Shown in pieces: positions 34,320 through 44,365 of a stretch of 64,000 nucleotides of DNA. The DNA comes from Pseudomonas paralcaligenes. GTDB lineage: Bacteria; Pseudomonadota; Gammaproteobacteria; Pseudomonadales; Pseudomonadaceae. The DNA lies in NCBI RefSeq assembly GCF_019655855.1, contig NZ_BPFX01000025.1:62001-126000 (forward strand), read 5' to 3'. Under the pieces are notes generated by a model that searched no databases, was not told the origin of the DNA, and saw nothing but the letters and a program-made list of their open reading frames with translations. Both the position numbers and the translations under genes were made by a program. How positions within the stretch are numbered: position 1 is the first letter of the stretch; each line of letters starts with the position of its first letter.

Positions 34320-35546
34320 ATGCACACCACGGCAGTACGAGCCCCCCACGCACCTCAGGAAGACGAACTCTCACTGGGCGAGCTTGCCCTTCGTGTACTG
34401 CGCTTCTATCGACGCTTCGGCAGGCTGCTGCTCCTGCCAGCCCTGCTGGCCGCCCTGGCTGCCGCGGTCTGGATCGCCGGACGCCCCCTGTATACCGCCA
34501 CGGCCCTGGTCGAAGTGCCGGGAGTCACGCTCGAGGAGTGGCGGCAGGCCCAGTCCTTCCTCTGGGACGAACGCTGGGTGGATCGATCCTTCGGGGGGAG
34601 CGGCGATGCGGCCGACATCGATGCCGGAATCCTGCGGCAAAACGCGTTGAACGCGACCTTCTGGACCAGTACCGTCCGCTACCGCTCGGCCCTGAGTCGG
34701 GACGACATTCGCGAGATACCGCCCGCCGAATTCCAGAACACCCGCGGCATAGGCCTGGAACTCACCCTGAGAGTACGCGATGCGCAGCAGTCGAATCTGA
34801 CGCTCGACAGGCTGGCCCAGCACATCCGCGAAGCGCTGCTCGCCAACAGCCTGATCAGCCTGGTCCGCGATGGTCAGGCGGCATTGGCCCACCGCCCCAA
34901 GCTCAGTCTTGACCTGCTGCAGACCGACTTCGAGATAGAGCAGGCCCAGCAGCGCATAGAAGACATGCAGCGTCTGCTGGAGCGCTATCCCGAGCTGCGC
35001 CGCATGGAGAACAACACCGTCGTCTCGGTCAGCGACGGCGGTGGCAAGTACCTCGCCCCGCTGCCCCAGATCGTGGCCCTGGAAGCGACCATCTCCGAGC
35101 TGCGGGCCAAGTCGCGCAAGACCCGGCGCGAACTGGAGAAACTCGACTGGACGGCACAGCTGCTGGCGGGCCTGGACCAGGCGATCCGCGGCGCAGCCTC
35201 GGGCGACGACATTATCGGGAAGCTGCAGGACAACCGCGCCAAGCTCCTCGCGGCCCACCCGCAACTCTCCACCATGGAGCAGGAAGCCACCGAGGACATG
35301 AACCTCAAGCTGGCCCTGGCGGAAGCCCGGCAGCAGGCCATCGGCATCAAGACCCGCTCGGCCCTTTCCAGCACGCCGGTAAAAGTGCGCAGCCCCTTCT
35401 GGGTTGGCCTGTTCGTGCTCTGCGCGACCTTCGCCGGCCTGTCCCTGATCCTGGCCACCCGCCTGGCCCTGCGGCCGGAATACCGCCCCGTGGGCTGGCT
35501 TCCGGCCCCGTTGCGTCGACGGCTGATTCTGGAGGAGCCGACCTGA
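34320..35546 (+). CDS. Polysaccharide chain-length determinant (Wzz-type)
   Basis: The 408-aa protein has two membrane segments: RLLLLPALLAALAAAVWIAG (about 34-53) and FWVGLFVLCATFAGLSLILA (about 360-380). They flank a long coiled-coil periplasmic domain (DFEIEQAQQRIEDMQRLLERY; ALEATISELRAKSRKTRRELEKLDW). This matches the polysaccharide co-polymerase family, without a fused tyrosine kinase. The ATG at 34320 follows CAGGTT; upstream frame is non-coding. It begins an operon of overlapping genes reaching 42.8 kb. Confidence 0.88.
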   Translation: MHTTAVRAPHAPQEDELSLGELALRVLRFYRRFGRLLLLPALLAALAAAVWIAGRPLYTATALVEVPGVTLEEWRQAQSFLWDERWVDRSFGGSGDAADIDAGILRQNALNATFWTSTVRYRSALSRDDIREIPPAEFQNTRGIGLELTLRVRDAQQSNLTLDRLAQHIREALLANSLISLVRDGQAALAHRPKLSLDLLQTDFEIEQAQQRIEDMQRLLERYPELRRMENNTVVSVSDGGGKYLAPLPQIVALEATISELRAKSRKTRRELEKLDWTAQLLAGLDQAIRGAASGDDIIGKLQDNRAKLLAAHPQLSTMEQEATEDMNLKLALAEARQQAIGIKTRSALSSTPVKVRSPFWVGLFVLCATFAGLSLILATRLALRPEYRPVGWLPAPLRRRLILEEPT

Positions 35547-36472
35547 TGCGCCTTCTCGTGACCGGCGGCGCCGGGATGCTGGGGCGCAGAGCCACCCGGC
35601 AATGGCGCGCCGCGGGAGGCGAAGTCGCCGTGCTCGACGATCTCTCGAGCGGCCTGCCGATGCCCGAGGAAGCAACGCTGGCAGTGCGTGGTGATCTGCG
35701 GGACGACGATACCCTGGCCGCCCTGCTAAACGACTTCCGACCAGCCGCGATCCTGCACCTGGCCGCCGTGCACCACATTCCCACCTGCGAGACCCGCCGC
35801 GCCGATTGCCTGGACGTGAACGTGGTCGGCACCGAACGCCTGCTGGCAGCCGCGGAACAGGCCGACATAAGGCGCGTGGTGATCGCTTCCAGCGGCGCGG
35901 TCTACGCCTGGCAGGACAGCCCACTCTCGGAACTCGACAGCCCGGTCGCGCCCTGCGACAACTACGCGCTGTCCAAGTACTGCAACGAGCAACAGCTGAA
36001 GTTCTGGAGCGGCCGTGGCGAACGCATTGGCAGGGTCGCGCGGATATTCAATGCCATCGGGCATGACGATCCGAACGGGCACCTGATTCCGGAAGTGCTG
36101 GCCCAGCTGCGCGGCTCGGCCGATGGCCGGGTACGGCTGGGCAACCTGACCCCGCGGCGCGACTACCTGCACGCTGACGACATCGCCCGCGGCCTGATCG
36201 CCATGGTCAACGACTCCAGGCACGACGTACCGTTCGATACGCTGAACCTGTGCTCCGGCGTCGAGCATTCGGTGGAGCAACTGGTCCTGCAGCTCGGCCG
36301 GATACTCGGCCAGCGGGTCGAAGTGGAAGTCGACCCGGCGCGCCAGCGCCGGGTCGATCGCCCCAGCCAGCTCGGCAATCCGGCACGCACCCTCGAAGTG
36401 CTTGGCTGGCAGCCGCGGCTGCGATTCGACGAGGCCCTGCGCCGGGTGGTGTTCCCGGACAACACCCAGTGA
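35546..36472 (+). CDS. NAD-dependent epimerase/dehydratase (extended SDR)
   Basis: The 308-aa nucleotide-sugar enzyme has the Rossmann motif LLVTGGAGMLGRRA, the Ser/Tyr/Lys triad in VIASSGAVYAWQDS and CDNYALSKYCNEQ (YxxxK), and the substrate-binding NLTPRRDYLHADDIARGL. It is close to the GalE/UDP-glucose 4-epimerase type, but the exact sugar is unclear. The start overlaps the wzz stop by 1 nt (TGATG). Confidence 0.88.
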   Translation: MRLLVTGGAGMLGRRATRQWRAAGGEVAVLDDLSSGLPMPEEATLAVRGDLRDDDTLAALLNDFRPAAILHLAAVHHIPTCETRRADCLDVNVVGTERLLAAAEQADIRRVVIASSGAVYAWQDSPLSELDSPVAPCDNYALSKYCNEQQLKFWSGRGERIGRVARIFNAIGHDDPNGHLIPEVLAQLRGSADGRVRLGNLTPRRDYLHADDIARGLIAMVNDSRHDVPFDTLNLCSGVEHSVEQLVLQLGRILGQRVEVEVDPARQRRVDRPSQLGNPARTLEVLGWQPRLRFDEALRRVVFPDNTQ

Positions 36473-37851
36473 ACCCGAGCCCACCGGGACCATCGCCCCA
36501 GCGCGGCCCCGAGCCGGAGCCGAGCTCCGGACCAATCGCCATCAGGCACTCACTGCTGCTCGCCGCCTCGACCTATGGCCTGGGTCAGATCGCCAATTTC
36601 CTTTTCCAGTTGCGGCTGCTGGACCAGCTGGGCCCGTCGGCCTATGGAGCGGTCGGTCTGGCCCATCTGCTGCTGATCACCTCGATCTTCCTGGCGGACC
36701 TGGGATATGCATCGCTGTTCCTGCGCGAGCGCGGCGGCTCTTCGGAGTGGGAGCGCACCTGGCGATACGCGCTCGGGCACCGACTGGTCGCCACCCTGCT
36801 CCTGCTGGCAGCTGTGATGATCGGCTGGATGCAGTGGAGCGACGATGAGGCGAGCCGGCAATACCTGGCAGGCGCCGCGGCGGCATGCCTGTTCGCACTG
36901 TTCAACTACTCCTCGCCGATGATCGTCGAAGGCAGACGCCTGGGCGGATTGCTGGTGGCGCAGATCGCCTGGCCCTCCGCCCTCGTGATCTGGTGCCTGC
37001 TGCAATACGCCCTGCCCTTGTCCACCCCGGCGGCGGCCGGCATCTCGGTGAGCCTGGGCTATCTGGTGCAGGCCCTGGTGAGCATGATCTGCAGCCGTCG
37101 GCTCCGGCTCTGGCTACCGCTGGCCGGCAAGGGGCAACTGGGCTCGGCCTTCCACCTGTCGCTGCTCGGGGTATGGGGAACGCTCCATGATCGGCTGACA
37201 CCCTTTCTGCTCGCCCCGCTGGCACCGACCTTCCTGCCCTTCTTCCTGATCCTGAACCATGTGCTGAGCGGTCTCTCCGGCGTGCTCGCGCAATTTTCCC
37301 GGCTGCTGTTGCCCGAGGCGCAGGAGCGTCAGGGCAGGCGTCATATTCTCTCCGCCGCGTCCCTGGTGTGCTGGGGCACCACCGCCGTGATCCTGGGCGG
37401 CCTGCTGCTGCACGGTCTGGAGCTGTCCAGCGATCAGCGTCAGTGGCTGGCGCTGGGCGCGATCGTATTGCTTGCCTGGGGCGTGTCGGCCTCCAGCGGT
37501 TTTCTCAGCATATTGCTCATCGGCGCCCGCCAGGAGCGGCCGCTCTCCAGGCTGCTGGGCGTGGGGTTGGCGCTCAGTGCATTGCTGCAGGCAGGCGCGG
37601 CCTGGATCGGCGATGCGGACTACCTGTTGTGGGCCCGTGTGCTCGGCCTGCTGGCCGTCCTGGCGGGCCTGCTCGTGCTGCTGAAACTGCGCCCGAGCCC
37701 CTGGGGCGTGGCCGCACTGTCGCTGTCCGTGCTGGCCTGCGCCCTCGGCATATGGCACTGGAGCATGGTGATAGGGCTCGTGCTGTTGCTGCCGACCCTC
37801 GCCGCCCTGTGGCGGCGATCTTCCTGTTATGTTGAGGCCCCCCTTCGATGA
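36469..37851 (+). CDS. Oligosaccharide flippase (Wzx/MATE-like membrane protein)
   Basis: The 460-aa protein with about 12-14 membrane helices begins, after a Pro-rich N-terminus, LLLAASTYGLGQIANFLFQLRLL, the typical polysaccharide-transport start. It would flip lipid-linked repeat units to the periplasm. The GTG at 36469 overlaps the epimerase stop (GTGA). It ends 19 nt before the asparagine synthetase. Confidence 0.85.
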   Translation: MNPSPPGPSPQRGPEPEPSSGPIAIRHSLLLAASTYGLGQIANFLFQLRLLDQLGPSAYGAVGLAHLLLITSIFLADLGYASLFLRERGGSSEWERTWRYALGHRLVATLLLLAAVMIGWMQWSDDEASRQYLAGAAAACLFALFNYSSPMIVEGRRLGGLLVAQIAWPSALVIWCLLQYALPLSTPAAAGISVSLGYLVQALVSMICSRRLRLWLPLAGKGQLGSAFHLSLLGVWGTLHDRLTPFLLAPLAPTFLPFFLILNHVLSGLSGVLAQFSRLLLPEAQERQGRRHILSAASLVCWGTTAVILGGLLLHGLELSSDQRQWLALGAIVLLAWGVSASSGFLSILLIGARQERPLSRLLGVGLALSALLQAGAAWIGDADYLLWARVLGLLAVLAGLLVLLKLRPSPWGVAALSLSVLACALGIWHWSMVIGLVLLLPTLAALWRRSSCYVEAPLR

Positions 37852-37870
37852 ACACCTTCGAGCTGCTGCC

Positions 37871-39712
37871 ATGTGCGGACTGATCGCTGTACGCGCACTC
37901 GGTGCCTGCGACGGCCTCGAGCAACGAACCCGCCAGGCGCTGGCCAGCCTGGCCCGGCGCGGTCCGGACGCCGAAGGTCTGCTGATGGTCGACCAGGCGC
38001 CGGCGACGCTGCTCGGCCATCGCCGGCTGGCCATTCTCGACACCAGCAGCGCGGCCGAACAGCCGATGTGCTGCCCGGTCAGCGGCAGCGTCCTGGTGTT
38101 CAACGGCGCGATCTACAACTTCGTCGAGCTGCGCGAGGAGCTTCGCGCACTCGGCTGCGTCTTCGTGACCGACGGCGACACGGAAGTGCTGCTGCAGGGC
38201 TGGCGCATCTGGGGGGAAGGCGTTTTTACGCGCTGCAACGGCATGTGGGCGGTGGTGCTGTGGGACGCCCCCAGCGGAGATCTGGTGTACTGCCGCGACC
38301 GCCTCGGCGTGAAGCCGCTCTACCTGCACCATGACGGCAAGCAGGCCACCCTGGCCAGCGAGATTGGCGCCATCGCCCTGATGCGCGGCGGCTATCCGGC
38401 GCCCAATGCGGAGAAGATCTTCGACTTCCTCATCACCAGCTTCTCCGAACAGGGCACCGCCACCTTCTTCGAAGGCGTTCGGGCCGTCCCCCCGGGCCAG
38501 GTCTGCCGCATGAGCAGGAGCGGACGGTTCAGCGCGGCGCCCTACCATCACTGGCCGGAACCCGGCAGTGCGCCGCCGCTCTCGCCGGAAGAGGTCCGCG
38601 CCCTGGTCGAGAGCGCCGTGAGCCTGCGCCTGCAGGCGGACGTACCCGTGGCCAGCCTGCTTTCGGGCGGCCTCGACAGCTCCATCATCACCCGCGTCGC
38701 CCTGAATGCCTCGCAGGCCCCGCGGCAACGGCTATCAGGGGCGTTCACCTATGGCTACAGCGACGGCGAACAGGCCGAGTTCGACGAGTCGTCCCGCGCC
38801 ACCATGCTGATGCACGGCGGCGGTCACGCCGACCTGCACCACGTTCTGCGCTTCCACCCGATCCCTTCGGCCGACGAGCTGATGAGCCTGGTGAGCGTCC
38901 AGGGCGAACCCTTCAGCACCCCCTCCGCGCTCGCCAGTTTCCGCACCTACCGCGCCATCAGCGGCCAGGGCTACAAGGTGGTGCTTTCCGGAGAAGGTGC
39001 GGACGAGCTCTTCGGGGGATACATCGCCCGCTATCACACCCTGGCCACCCGGGACGCCTTCATGGCCGGTGACTGGCGGCAGGTGGCGCGCTTGCTGAAA
39101 TACCGCACCTTCTCGCCCGGCCTGCTGCTCAATCGCCTGGTCTGGGACCTGCCGTTACCACTGGTGGGGGCCTTGCTACGGAGCCGCCGGCCCAGCGTCG
39201 GACTGATCAACGACGATCTCTGGGCGGCGCAACGGCATCGGCTGGAAGCACTGCAGGACAGCATGCAGGGCGACCTCGAAGACCGGCTGCGCCAGGATGA
39301 GCTGGACAACCTGCTGCCCATGGCCCTGCGTATGGCCGACCGCAACAGCATGAGCGCCGGCATCGAGCTGCGCAGCCCGTTCATGGACCACCGGCTGGTG
39401 GAACGTGCTTTCGCCACCCCCGCCCTGAAGCGGGTCGGAGAAGGACGCTCCAAGGCGCTGCTCAGGGATGCGTTCGCGGGCGTGTTGCCGCAATCCCTGA
39501 TCGAGACGCCCAAGAACACCGGCTTCGGCCACGCGGAACAGTTCCTCGTAGCACGCTTGCCGTGGCGCGAACTCCTGGACGATCTGCCGTCCGGATTGGC
39601 GGACTACATCGACGTAGACGGGCTGCGGGCAGGCCTTGCAACAGGCAACCAGCACAGCACCCTGTGGCTGGCGCTGTCTGTGGCCCTTTGGTACCGGAGC
39701 GTCTATGCCTGA
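37871..39712 (+). CDS. Asparagine synthetase (glutamine-hydrolysing) family amidotransferase
   Basis: The 613-aa protein starts MCGLIAVRALG, keeping the Cys2 glutaminase nucleophile, unlike the lasso cyclase at 22.5 kb. Glutaminase motifs RRGPDAEG, GHRRLAILD and VFNGAIYNFVELR are followed by the PP-loop SLLSGGLDSSIITR and VLSGEGADELFGGY. Similar AsnB paralogues (WbpS-like) in polysaccharide clusters amidate a uronic acid or acceptor; that is the likely role here. It overlaps the next gene by 8 nt. Confidence 0.9.
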   Translation: MCGLIAVRALGACDGLEQRTRQALASLARRGPDAEGLLMVDQAPATLLGHRRLAILDTSSAAEQPMCCPVSGSVLVFNGAIYNFVELREELRALGCVFVTDGDTEVLLQGWRIWGEGVFTRCNGMWAVVLWDAPSGDLVYCRDRLGVKPLYLHHDGKQATLASEIGAIALMRGGYPAPNAEKIFDFLITSFSEQGTATFFEGVRAVPPGQVCRMSRSGRFSAAPYHHWPEPGSAPPLSPEEVRALVESAVSLRLQADVPVASLLSGGLDSSIITRVALNASQAPRQRLSGAFTYGYSDGEQAEFDESSRATMLMHGGGHADLHHVLRFHPIPSADELMSLVSVQGEPFSTPSALASFRTYRAISGQGYKVVLSGEGADELFGGYIARYHTLATRDAFMAGDWRQVARLLKYRTFSPGLLLNRLVWDLPLPLVGALLRSRRPSVGLINDDLWAAQRHRLEALQDSMQGDLEDRLRQDELDNLLPMALRMADRNSMSAGIELRSPFMDHRLVERAFATPALKRVGEGRSKALLRDAFAGVLPQSLIETPKNTGFGHAEQFLVARLPWRELLDDLPSGLADYIDVDGLRAGLATGNQHSTLWLALSVALWYRSVYA

Positions 39713-40703
39713 GCTGATCGACGACTGGGGGCTGGCACCCGATCTGGGCCAGTGCCGCCTCTGCGGTTCCACCGAGGCACAGCGACACTTCTGGCCGGAG
39801 GTCTACGCGGAGTCGGGCCAGCAGCTGCGCCGCTGCGGATATTGCGCCGCGGTCTACCTGGCCCCCGGTTTCACCCAGGCCGGGCTTTCGAGGTTCTACG
39901 CCGGCCCCTATCGGCGCCTGTTCCCGGCCGAAGTTCCCTGGCGCAGTGTCTCCCGTTTCTTCGCCTGGCGTGGCGACGCCGAGGTCGCACGCCAGCGCCT
40001 GTCCCTGATCGAACCGAAGCTGCCCCGTGACGGCCGTCTGTTCGAAATGGGGTCCGGCTTCGGCGCGTTTCTCGGCCAGGCCGCAACGCTGCGCCAGGAC
40101 CTGCGCCTGAGTGCCAGCGAGCCGGATCTGTCCCATCGGGAAGCCTTGCTGAACCAGGCCGACGTGGCCTTCATCGACGCCCTGCCGGACCTGCCCTCCG
40201 GCAGCCTGGACGCGATAGTCGCCTTCCATGTGCTGGAGCACCTGATAGACCCACTCGGTTTTCTGGAACAGGCGGCCAGCGCCTTGCGGGCGGGCGGCCA
40301 GCTGTGGATCGAGGTACCTGACCTCATGGACGACTGGCGGACGCGCCTGTTCGTCCATCCGGCCCACCTGAGTTACTTCTCGGCGGACAACCTGCGCCGC
40401 CTGGCCGAGGCGGCCGGCCTGGAGGTGATCCACTGCGGCTCGCATCCGCTGGCCTCCCTGGCGGGCACGCTATGGCTCGAAGCGAGGCGCCCGGAGCACC
40501 TGGCCCGTTCGCCCGTGGCGCCGGCCGAAGCCGAGGGCGTGAGCGCCATCGACCGCTGGATAGAGCGGGTCGGATGGAGCTGGAAGGACCGGCTCAAGAC
40601 CAAGGCCAAGCGCGTGGCCCTTGTGTTGCTGGGCCCTGGCCTGGTGGGCGAACTGCAGCGCTGGCGACAGCATCGTGAACGCCTCCGGGAATCGCCTCGA
40701 TGA
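39705..40703 (+). CDS. Class I SAM-dependent methyltransferase, zinc-ribbon type
   Basis: The 332-aa protein has an N-terminal CRLCGS...CGYCAAVYL zinc pair, then RLFEMGSGFGAFLGQAATL (SAM motif I) and FHVLEHLIDPLGFLEQAASALR. It is a paralogue in layout of the methyltransferase at 33.1-34.1 kb: both carry the LIDPxG and IEVPD segments. It probably decorates a sugar or lipid-linked intermediate. ATGA-coupled to the following ligase-like gene. Confidence 0.83.
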   Translation: MPELIDDWGLAPDLGQCRLCGSTEAQRHFWPEVYAESGQQLRRCGYCAAVYLAPGFTQAGLSRFYAGPYRRLFPAEVPWRSVSRFFAWRGDAEVARQRLSLIEPKLPRDGRLFEMGSGFGAFLGQAATLRQDLRLSASEPDLSHREALLNQADVAFIDALPDLPSGSLDAIVAFHVLEHLIDPLGFLEQAASALRAGGQLWIEVPDLMDDWRTRLFVHPAHLSYFSADNLRRLAEAAGLEVIHCGSHPLASLAGTLWLEARRPEHLARSPVAPAEAEGVSAIDRWIERVGWSWKDRLKTKAKRVALVLLGPGLVGELQRWRQHRERLRESPR

Positions 40704-41977
40704 GATTCCTGGTGCTCGCGGTCATCGTGCTGTGGATTCACCTGGGCGATCTCGTCGCCGCCTGGCTGTACGGTGGTGGCGACTGGCCCGAGGCGGGCAT
40801 GCTGCGCCCGGCGCGCGACCTGCTGGTAATCCTTGTCGCGGGGCTCTGCCTGCTCACGGTGCGCCTGCCGAAGACGCTTCTCGTGCCCATGGTCGCCTAT
40901 GGAGGCATCGCCCTGCTCTACTTGCTGTTCAGCCACGGCGACGCTTCTCTTGGCCTTCGCATCGGCTCGCTTGGCACGTTGCTGATCCCGATGCTGCTCT
41001 TTCTGGTGGGCTACTACTGCATCCGGCGACCGGACCAGCTACGCGGATGCGTTGCGCTGCTGGCGACCCTGGCCATCGCCAGCATCGCATTCGGTGCCTG
41101 GGAGCAGAGAAACACCTCCTTCTGGATCGAGACGATCGACTACCCGAGCTACATGCTGAACGTCAAAGGCATGCTGCTGGGCGGCAATCCGGCGAACGGA
41201 CTGCCCTGGAACTTCTATGGCGGCACGGAATTGGGGCGCCGCGCCGCGGGCCTTCTGGCCTCGCCGCTGGCACAGGGCATGTTCCTGGCCGTGGCGTCCC
41301 TTGCCACCCTCGCCTGGTTGGATCGCCGCGCCCGCTGGCTTGGTCTCGGTCTGGCGGCGCTGATGTTTCTGGGCATCTGGATGTCGGGAACCCGGGGCGC
41401 GATGCTGGCGGCGAGCCTGGCCTTGATCGGCTACCTGGCCACCGGCACGTCGCTGTTCCGCAGCGGGCTCTCGCGTCTGGTCATTGCGGCCTCCGCCCTG
41501 GTGGCGATTGGCGTCGCGTCGTACGGCATCGTGCACACCAGCATCAACTTCCTCGATGGTTCGACGATCGGCCACTGGGAAGCCCTGCAGAAAAACCTCG
41601 CAGACCTGTCGAACGTGCTGGTCGTAGGCGCCGGCCTGGGGGCACAGGGCGCGGTGGTCGCCCAGGAAAGCCGCCCCGCCATCGGCGGCGGCGAAGGGGC
41701 CATCTTCAGCATCACCTTCCAGCTGGGCCTGCCGGCCGCCCTGCTGTTCCTGTGGTTCTACGCCAACCTCGCCCTGGCGCTGTGGCGCGGCTACCGCATG
41801 CATGGCGACCCCATCGCCCTGGCGGTTTTCTGGCTTTCGTTCGGCCTGGCCACTACCTTCATCAGCTCCGAACACATATTGACGGTCTCCGGCAGCGGAG
41901 CCTTCTGGCTGATATGTGGCGGAGCGCTACGCAGCCTTTCCAGAGCACCTCACCCAGCATCCAGGGAGCCACTATGA
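40700..41977 (+). CDS. O-antigen ligase/polymerase-like membrane protein (Wzy_C type)
   Basis: The 425-aa polytopic protein has the Wzy_C segment FLGIWMSGTRGAMLAASLALIGYL and a large periplasmic loop (about 140-180; 270-330). It may be the Wzy polymerase or a ligase; the two activities cannot be told apart from sequence. It is coupled on both sides by 4-nt overlaps. Confidence 0.82.
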   Translation: MRFLVLAVIVLWIHLGDLVAAWLYGGGDWPEAGMLRPARDLLVILVAGLCLLTVRLPKTLLVPMVAYGGIALLYLLFSHGDASLGLRIGSLGTLLIPMLLFLVGYYCIRRPDQLRGCVALLATLAIASIAFGAWEQRNTSFWIETIDYPSYMLNVKGMLLGGNPANGLPWNFYGGTELGRRAAGLLASPLAQGMFLAVASLATLAWLDRRARWLGLGLAALMFLGIWMSGTRGAMLAASLALIGYLATGTSLFRSGLSRLVIAASALVAIGVASYGIVHTSINFLDGSTIGHWEALQKNLADLSNVLVVGAGLGAQGAVVAQESRPAIGGGEGAIFSITFQLGLPAALLFLWFYANLALALWRGYRMHGDPIALAVFWLSFGLATTFISSEHILTVSGSGAFWLICGGALRSLSRAPHPASREPL

Positions 41978-42762
41978 GTACGGAGCCGGGCCACACCCGT
42001 ATCACCTTCTTCGGATGCCCCCTCGACCTGATGCCCGTGCAGGGCCTGCTCGACGACGCGAAACGCGCGCTGGCCGGCGAATACCGGCTGCGACTGGAAG
42101 GCCTGAACGTCGCCAAGCTGGTCGATGCGCGCCGGGATAACCTGCTGATGACCGCGCTGGAAGAGGCGGAACGGGTCCATGTCGATGGCGCCGGCATCTC
42201 GCTGGGGCTCCGGCTTCTGGACATTCCAGCTCCGCCGCGCCGCGCGGGCATCGACCTGCTGGGCGACCTGTGCGCCCTGGCGGCGAATACAGGCGCCTCG
42301 GTCTACCTGCTCGGCGCACGCCAAGACGTGGTGGAGCTGACGGCACGTCGCCTGCTCGACAGCTACCCGGCGCTGCGCATTGTGGGCACGCGCGACGGCT
42401 ATTTCACGGCAGAGGAAGAGGCCGGCGTGGCCGAAGCGATTCGTGCCAGCGGCGCGGATATCCTGTTCGTCGGCATGAGCTCACCCAAGAAGGAGGTACT
42501 GCTGCAGAAGCACTGGCCGACCCTCGGCGTGAAGATCGGCATGGGCGTCGGCGGCTCCTTCGATGTGCTCTCCGGCAAGCTGCCGCGCGCACCGCGATGG
42601 ATACAGGTGATAGGGATGGAATGGCTGTTCAGGCTGCTTCTTGAGCCGCGCCGCCTGCTGTGGCGCTACGTGAGAACCAACGGCACCTATCTGTTCCTGC
42701 TGGTGCGCGAAAAGCTCAAACTCTCCCTCACCCGCTTGGCCGGATCACGCGGCGGTGCGTAG
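41974..42762 (+). CDS. WecG/TagA/CpsF family glycosyltransferase
   Basis: The 262-aa GT26 enzyme has the motif series VDGAGISLGLRLL, ADILFVGMSSPKKEVLLQKHW and MGVGGSFDVLSGKLPRAPRW ending in EWLFRLLLEPRRLLWRY, which are the family hallmarks. Relatives transfer ManNAc or ManNAcA to lipid-linked GlcNAc. That fits the wecB gene in the same region. The start is well supported by GGGAG 7 nt upstream and an ATGA overlap. Confidence 0.93.
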   Translation: MSTEPGHTRITFFGCPLDLMPVQGLLDDAKRALAGEYRLRLEGLNVAKLVDARRDNLLMTALEEAERVHVDGAGISLGLRLLDIPAPPRRAGIDLLGDLCALAANTGASVYLLGARQDVVELTARRLLDSYPALRIVGTRDGYFTAEEEAGVAEAIRASGADILFVGMSSPKKEVLLQKHWPTLGVKIGMGVGGSFDVLSGKLPRAPRWIQVIGMEWLFRLLLEPRRLLWRYVRTNGTYLFLLVREKLKLSLTRLAGSRGGA

Positions 42763-42842
42763 CGAACAGTGCAGGGCACGGACCACCAGTCGCATGGTGC
42801 GACGATCCCCCTTCGTCATCCGAATCTGACCACGGTCTGCCC

Positions 42843-44063
42843 ATGACACTCGATCATCCAAGACTCTCCCAGGCAGGTTTCGTGCTGCTCATGGTGGGAC
42901 TGGTCGCGCAGATCAGCGGCCTGCTCCTGAACAACGATGGCAGCCGCTATGCCACGCAGACGCATTGGCTGCTCTTCGCGCCAGCCCTGCTCGTGCTGCT
43001 CGCCGAGCGGTTGGCCCTGCCCTTGTGGCGTCAACCTTGCTCGCTCGCGCTACTGGCGCTGCTCGGTTTCGTAGCTGTCAGCGGAGTCCTGCGCACGGAT
43101 GCCGCGCACTCGCCCGGCTACTGGCTGAAGATCGCACTGTTCCTCCTGCTCTATACCTTCGCCGTAGCGCGCCTTACCCAACTCAAACGAATCGACAAGG
43201 TACTGCTGATCACGGCGACGGTAGCCGCTGGCTTCGCCTGGCTGACGCTCATCCACCAGTTCGTCATCCTCGACAAGCCCTTGAGCTATGACGCCATCAG
43301 GAGCGGCGGGCGCCTGTTCGAACTGGGCTGGAATGGCCTCGCCGACCTGGACCACCCGATCATCGCGGGCCTCTACTACGGTTTCTTCTCGCTCTTCCTG
43401 CTGCACCTGGTGGTGGAAAAAGAACTTCGGGGAATCCCCCTGACGCTCGCCCTGGCAGGCCTAGCCGGCCTGCTGATGTACCTGCTGCTGACCTTCTCCC
43501 GTGGCGCCTGGTTCTCGCTCGCGGCAGGTGGCCTGACGCTGCTCCTGCTGTCGCCAAGGGCTCGCGCCCGGCAGTTGCTGGTCATCGGTGCACTCGCCCT
43601 GGTGGTCATGGCCATCTATTTCTGGCCGGAGATACAGAACGAATGGCGCATCGGCACCAGCCGCCGCGACCTGATCTGGCTCAACTGGCTGGAGCGGCTA
43701 CCCGAGTTCTGGCTGCTCGGCGAAGGCCCCGGGCAAGACCTGGTTTATCGCTACCCCTGGGGAGACAAGGTGCTGCACGCGCATAGCCTCTATCTCCAAC
43801 TCTGGTACGAATACGGCCTCGCGGGCATCACCTTGTTTCTGCTGTTGCTCGCCACCTTGCTAATGAAAGCCTGGCGAATGCGTCAGGACGCGAGTGCAAG
43901 AATCGCACTATCCCTGCTGGTTTTCGCAATGGTGGCCATGATCTCGGATGTCTATGCCGTGTTCCATCGCCCCAGTCCCTACTGGGTCATCCTGTGGTTG
44001 CCGGTCGGCTTGATCATGGGGTTGAAGCGATCGGAGGGTGAGACTGGCAATCGCTCTGGCTGA
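42843..44063 (+). CDS. Second O-antigen ligase-like membrane protein
   Basis: The 406-aa polytopic protein has the Wzy_C/WaaL signature LLTFSRGAWFSLAAGGLTLLLL and the periplasmic ...GPGQDLVYRYPWGDKVLHAHSLYLQLWYEYG, where the conserved His of WaaL-type ligases sits (HAHSLYLQ). Of the two ligase-like proteins in this cluster it is the more WaaL-like. It lies 80 bp after WecG and is the last gene of the plus-strand run. Confidence 0.84.
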   Translation: MTLDHPRLSQAGFVLLMVGLVAQISGLLLNNDGSRYATQTHWLLFAPALLVLLAERLALPLWRQPCSLALLALLGFVAVSGVLRTDAAHSPGYWLKIALFLLLYTFAVARLTQLKRIDKVLLITATVAAGFAWLTLIHQFVILDKPLSYDAIRSGGRLFELGWNGLADLDHPIIAGLYYGFFSLFLLHLVVEKELRGIPLTLALAGLAGLLMYLLLTFSRGAWFSLAAGGLTLLLLSPRARARQLLVIGALALVVMAIYFWPEIQNEWRIGTSRRDLIWLNWLERLPEFWLLGEGPGQDLVYRYPWGDKVLHAHSLYLQLWYEYGLAGITLFLLLLATLLMKAWRMRQDASARIALSLLVFAMVAMISDVYAVFHRPSPYWVILWLPVGLIMGLKRSEGETGNRSG

Positions 44064-44138
44064 GGAACCGAGGGCAGATATTGCGTGGCAGCCTGGCTAG
44101 AGCCGCCCTGGGCTTCGGGAGGTCATAGCACTTGTGCT

Positions 44139-44348
44139 TCAAGGATGAACCAAGGCCTTGAAGTTGCTCACAAGCTTATCAACATACTCACGATCAACGT
44201 TTTCTATCGCATAAATCATAAAACAAAGAGGCGTTTCATCACCTGTGTGGCTTTCCCATTCCTTTTTGATTTGAACAACAAAATATCGCACAGCGAACTA
44301 TAGAGGATAGTGCAGGAACTCTTCCTCGACATTTTCTAAATGAGGCAT
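44139..44348 (-). pseudogene. Small gene interrupted by an in-frame amber codon
   Basis: From ATG 44348 the frame reads MPHLENVEEEFLHYPL, then TAG (codon 17, 44300-44298), then continues FAVRYFVVQIKKEWESHTGD and ...IENVDREYVDKLV... to a TGA at 44139. The 69 residues have one protein-like composition across the amber codon. It follows the 196-aa gene by 17 nt, so it was probably a third gene of that operon. It could instead be translated from a GTG just after the stop. Family not recognised. Confidence 0.5.
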
Positions 44349-44365
44349 TCAAGACTTGCGCCAAG